Positions 6,981 to 9,532 of a stretch of DNA of 9,532 nt are shown one piece after another. Where the stretch lies: contig JAJZNY010000271.1 of NCBI GenBank assembly GCA_021852245.1, forward strand, positions 1 to 9,532. Direction: 5' to 3'. The notes under the pieces were generated by a model. That model was given only the letters and a program-made list of their open reading frames with translations. It had not been told where the DNA came from and ran no database searches. The translations under genes were made by a program, and so were the position numbers. The DNA comes from Planctomycetota bacterium (lineage in GTDB: Bacteria; Planctomycetota; Phycisphaerae; WQYP01). The stretch's first letter is position 1. Each line of letters begins with the position of its first letter.

Positions 6981-8366
6981 ATGAAAAAGGCAAGCCTTTT
7001 TACTATATTTCTGATTGTTTTTGTCGATCTTGTCGGCTTCGGCATCGTGCTGCCCAATCTTCAGCTTTACGGTCAGCAATATGGAATTAACAATTATTTC
7101 TACCTCACGCTCATCGGCGTCACCTATTCTCTCTTCCAGTTCCTCTTTGCCCCGATCCTGGGCCGCTGGTCCGATCATATCGGCCGCCGACCGGTGCTGA
7201 TCGTCAGCCAGATCGGTACCATCATCGGCTATCTGATGCTCTTTGCGAGTATCTTCTTCCGCTCCTCTCCGCTGGGGATCGTGCTGATATTTGTCTCACG
7301 GATGGTGGACGGAATTACGGGCGGCAATCTCTCCACCGCCAGTGCCTACATCGCCGACATCACCACGCCCGAAAATCGCGCCAAAGGATTCGGCGTCATC
7401 GGGGCGGCGTTTGGCCTCGGATTCATGTTCGGCCCGCTGATTGGCGGAACAGTGAGCAAATTTCTCGGTCTGCAATATGTGCCGCTGGTGGCTGCGGTTT
7501 TCAGCCTCGCCGCACTGACCATGACAATCACACGGTTGGCGGAAAGTCGCAACTTGGCCACGGATAACGCCGCCGCTCAGCGCCGCTTCAGCGTTCGCGG
7601 GTTGGAACACGCGCTCAAACGCCCGGTGGTCGGGATGTTGATCATGCTCTTTTTTGTCAATGGATTTGCCTTTGCGGGGATGGAACAGACGCTGAGCCTG
7701 CTGATTCAGCATCGCCTTTATCCTCTCACGCCGACGAAAGCGATCTCTCCCGGCGATCCATCTACCCCGCTCGCCGCCGGCGCCAAACCCACCTTGCCCA
7801 CGAAACCTATGGCGCCCGCGACATCGGCGGCAAACATCCATCTGGAGGCATTCCGTAAGAAGCAGGACAGCGATGCCAGCGCGGCGTCCGGATTTCTGTT
7901 CGGAGCCATCGGTATCGTGATCGTCATCGTACAGGGAGGATTGATCAAACGCCTCACCCATCGATTCGGCGAATGGAAGCTTGCCATCGCTGGGCCGCTG
8001 TTTATCACGGCAGGGCTGCTGCTGATTGGTCTTCCCATTCACTGGGCGTGGGCGTGGACCGGGTTTTTATCCGGTGGAATATGTCTGGCCATCGGCGGCG
8101 GCCTCTATAATCCCAGCATCCAGAGCCTGATTTCCCGGCACTGCAGCGCTGACGAACAGGGGGAGATTCTGGGGGCCAATCAGGGAATGGCAAGTTTGGC
8201 CCGTGCCACGGGCCCCATTCTCGCCGGGCTGTTATTTGAATATCTCTTCCCCGCCTCGGTGTACTATGTCTCCGCTTCGCTCTGCTTCATCGTGGCGCTG
8301 CTGGTCATGTCAAAGCGGCGGGCATTTGCTCTCCCGGTGCCGGAAGCCGAGCCTGCGGCACCTTAA
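6981..8366 (+). CDS. MFS transporter, TetA-like (DHA1) family
   Basis: A 461-residue inner-membrane secondary transporter with about 12 hydrophobic helices, probably a proton-driven exporter of small molecules. Helix 1 carries the DLVGFGIVLP motif (16-25) seen in TetA-like proteins. Motif A, GRWSDHIGRRPVLI (61-74), follows helix 2, and an antiporter-type motif C (GAAFGLGFMFGPLIGG, 141-156) lies in helix 5. After helix 7 (QTLSLLIQHR) there is a roughly 50-residue Pro/Ala/Thr-rich insert (about 250-300) before helix 8, on the predicted periplasmic side, where TetA proteins normally have a short loop. The ATG at 6981 has GAGG at 6971-6974 six bases upstream; the longer GTG- or ATG-initiated forms from 6906 add residues not typical of the family. 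The substrate cannot be predicted. The last 62 bases overlap the convergent PAP2 gene. Confidence 0.88.
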   Translation: MKKASLFTIFLIVFVDLVGFGIVLPNLQLYGQQYGINNYFYLTLIGVTYSLFQFLFAPILGRWSDHIGRRPVLIVSQIGTIIGYLMLFASIFFRSSPLGIVLIFVSRMVDGITGGNLSTASAYIADITTPENRAKGFGVIGAAFGLGFMFGPLIGGTVSKFLGLQYVPLVAAVFSLAALTMTITRLAESRNLATDNAAAQRRFSVRGLEHALKRPVVGMLIMLFFVNGFAFAGMEQTLSLLIQHRLYPLTPTKAISPGDPSTPLAAGAKPTLPTKPMAPATSAANIHLEAFRKKQDSDASAASGFLFGAIGIVIVIVQGGLIKRLTHRFGEWKLAIAGPLFITAGLLLIGLPIHWAWAWTGFLSGGICLAIGGGLYNPSIQSLISRHCSADEQGEILGANQGMASLARATGPILAGLLFEYLFPASVYYVSASLCFIVALLVMSKRRAFALPVPEAEPAAP

Positions 8367-9135
8367 GCCGCTCCCCCACCCACATGGAGCACCCGAATCC
8401 GCAGAACCAGCCGATGGTGCCGCCGAAGATGATGTCGGAGTAAAAGTGAGCCTGCATCACCACGCGGGAAAAACTTGTCAACCACGCAATCGTTAAAAAC
8501 AGCCATCGGCCGCGCGGCGAAAGATAGGTCAGCGCCGCCGCCATGGCAAACGCCACGCATGCATGGCCGCTGGGAAAACTCAAATCATGCTGCGTGTGCA
8601 GGCCTCGAAACCATTGCCACACGTTATGCCCATCATTTAGATGACCACTCGGCAGGCGACCGATGGGCCGCACCCGACCGCAGATGCTTTTGAAAAATTC
8701 CGAAACGGCACCGGCACCCAGTATGCTGCCCAGAAATACGCCAGCGGCCCGCAGGCGGTACGGACTGTAAATCGCCACCACGACACAGATGAAGATCACT
8801 TCCGCCGGCACCCCCACATCACGCAACGCCCGCCACGTGGTTTCGGTATGATGATAAAACTGTGAGTGAAACGGCGGCGTTACAACCCGCCACCAAGGAG
8901 CGTGCGGGTGAGTGGCCGGATTGAGTTTGATGGCATTCCAGTTGTACGGTTGCTGATCTCCCATGAACCAGCGCGTTGCGAGCCAGAGAGTCCGATCCAA
9001 CGCCGCGTTGTTCCAGAGCAGCAACGTCTCCGCGACGGCCACCATGGTGAGGATGATGATATTTTTCCGCCAGACGCCCGTTTCCGGCGGGTGCGGGCTT
9101 TTTATCGCGACTTTTGAAGTATCTGCCTGTGCCAA
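8305..9135 (-). CDS. PAP2-family membrane phosphatase
   Basis: A 276-residue integral-membrane protein of the PAP2 (type 2 phosphatidic acid phosphatase / lipid-phosphate phosphatase) superfamily. Members dephosphorylate phosphatidic acid, undecaprenyl pyrophosphate or related lipid phosphates at the membrane. All three active-site motifs are visible: KSICGRVRP (KX6RP, Lys149-Pro157), SFPSGH (PSGH 188-191, catalytic-pocket His191) and SRVVMQAHFYSD (SRX5HX3D, residues 223-234, nucleophile His230). A second PSGH tetrapeptide (162-165) lies between motifs but is not in the active-site position. Hydrophobic helices fall at about 25-42, 110-125, 130-147, 190-206, 209-224 and 235-254. The start is TTG 9135: an in-frame stop lies eight codons upstream, a G-rich GGTGGA precedes it, and the next ATG (residue 31) would fall inside the first helix. 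The specific substrate is unknown. Confidence 0.88.
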   Translation of the reverse strand: MAQADTSKVAIKSPHPPETGVWRKNIIILTMVAVAETLLLWNNAALDRTLWLATRWFMGDQQPYNWNAIKLNPATHPHAPWWRVVTPPFHSQFYHHTETTWRALRDVGVPAEVIFICVVVAIYSPYRLRAAGVFLGSILGAGAVSEFFKSICGRVRPIGRLPSGHLNDGHNVWQWFRGLHTQHDLSFPSGHACVAFAMAAALTYLSPRGRWLFLTIAWLTSFSRVVMQAHFYSDIIFGGTIGWFCGFGCSMWVGERLKVPQARLPAPGEQMPAALT

Positions 9136-9184
9136 AATTCCACCGCCTTTTTCTCAAGCTTCCTTGCCCGCGTCAATCCGCTGT

Positions 9185-9212
9185 TCTATAGAATCGTTGC
9201 CAAATTTGCAAA
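9185..9212 (-). promoter_or_regulatory. Weak candidate promoter for the PAP2 gene
   Basis: On the minus strand TATAGA (9185-9190) follows TTTGCA (9207-9212) with 16 bases between them, about 50 bases before the TTG start. The -35 side overlaps the perfect 10-base palindrome ATTTGCAAAT (9204-9213). It lies directly after the rpsB terminator, as expected for a separate transcription unit, but the boxes match only moderately. Confidence 0.3.
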
Positions 9213-9213
9213 T

Positions 9214-9241
9214 AAAAAAGGGCAGCCTCGCGGGGCTGCCC
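9214..9241 (-). terminator. Rho-independent terminator of rpsB
   Basis: A perfect 8-base GC-rich stem (9220-9227 with 9234-9241) with a 6-base loop is followed on the minus strand by six T residues and then ATT (9219 downwards). It sits about 30 bases after the rpsB stop codon. On the plus strand the hairpin is followed by A residues, so it should act in the minus direction only. Confidence 0.88.
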
Positions 9242-9269
9242 CAAAAAATCGGCATTGCAATATTGAAAA

Positions 9270-9532
9270 TTATCCATTGACGGCCGACTGCGCTTCGGCC
9301 GACGGCGACTCGGCCGTCGGTGCAGCGGCAGGAATTTCGGCATCGGCTGCCGGTTTTTCCGCCGCAGGGCTTTCGCGGCGGGGACGACCGCGTGGACGTT
9401 CGGTACGAGCTTCCGTGCGTCCCTCCGGCCGCCCTTCCTTGGCGCGATCGATATCCTCTTTGGCTACTCGGCCGGATTTGCCTTCGAGAACCGCGTCGGC
9501 AATTTCCTTCAGCACCAGATCGATCGCTCGCA
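9270..9532 (-). CDS. rpsB: 30S ribosomal protein S2, C-terminal part
   Basis: Only the 3' end of this gene is in the window; the reading frame enters at 9532 and ends with TAA at 9270. The visible residues RAIDLVLKEIADAVLEG match the last conserved helix of ribosomal protein S2 (uS2), which in other bacteria reads approximately (D)AIRxIxLxxxxIADAVxEG. After this helix comes a tail of about 70 residues, first Lys/Glu/Arg-rich (EDIDRAKEGRPEGR), then an AT-hook-like RPRGRPRR, then Ala/Glu/Pro-rich to the end. E. coli S2 ends shortly after the helix, so the tail is a lineage extension, probably disordered. The gene is followed by its own terminator, and tsf, which often follows rpsB, is not downstream here. 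Confidence 0.75.
   Translation of the reverse strand, partial: RAIDLVLKEIADAVLEGKSGRVAKEDIDRAKEGRPEGRTEARTERPRGRPRRESPAAEKPAADAEIPAAAPTAESPSAEAQSAVNG

Noticed and set aside
7296..8042. Minus-strand open frame of 248 codons
   Set aside because: Antisense shadow of the MFS transporter with Gln/Arg/His-rich chance composition.
1..9532. CRISPR arrays, insertion sequences and prophage genes
   Set aside because: I saw no regularly spaced repeats, transposase, integrase or terminal inverted repeats in the sequence.

Overview
This window looks like chromosomal DNA of a Gram-negative-type bacterium with moderately high G+C. A member of the Planctomycetota, perhaps the Phycisphaerae, is my best guess. 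That rests on the gene mix (a stand-alone FHA protein, a CesA/CslA-type glycosyltransferase, a large-loop MFS carrier), a ribosomal protein S2 with a long charged tail, and a possible RHS-core remnant. It is inference, not proof.

Layout: positions 1-1028 hold no convincing gene. The region starts AT-rich and contains a short minus-strand match to the RHS/YD-repeat core signature, probably a decayed gene tip. A lone RecF/SMC-like ATPase (1029-2171, +) follows. After a 375-base gap with a candidate promoter comes an integral-membrane family 2 glycosyltransferase (2547-4082, +), then a membrane-anchored cupredoxin-like protein (4224-4769, +). A small FHA-domain protein (5040-5531, -) is divergent from hemW (5625-6863, +), with 93 bases between their starts. 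Downstream of hemW is a TetA-like MFS transporter (6981-8366, +), whose 3' end overlaps a convergent PAP2-family membrane phosphatase (8305-9135, -) by 62 bases. The window ends in the C-terminal part of ribosomal protein S2 (rpsB, 9270-9532, -), followed by a clear Rho-independent terminator.

How the genes relate: they look like mostly single-gene units rather than one pathway. The glycosyltransferase, cupredoxin, MFS carrier and PAP2 phosphatase all act at or across the cell envelope. HemW and S2 are core housekeeping genes. The FHA protein is a phosphothreonine-binding adaptor whose partner kinase is not in the window. I did not find a convincing new multi-gene system. The points most worth checking are the RHS remnant beside the orphan ATPase, the unusual copper-site spacing in the cupredoxin, the MFS loop insert, the convergent gene overlap and the AT-hook-like tail of S2.
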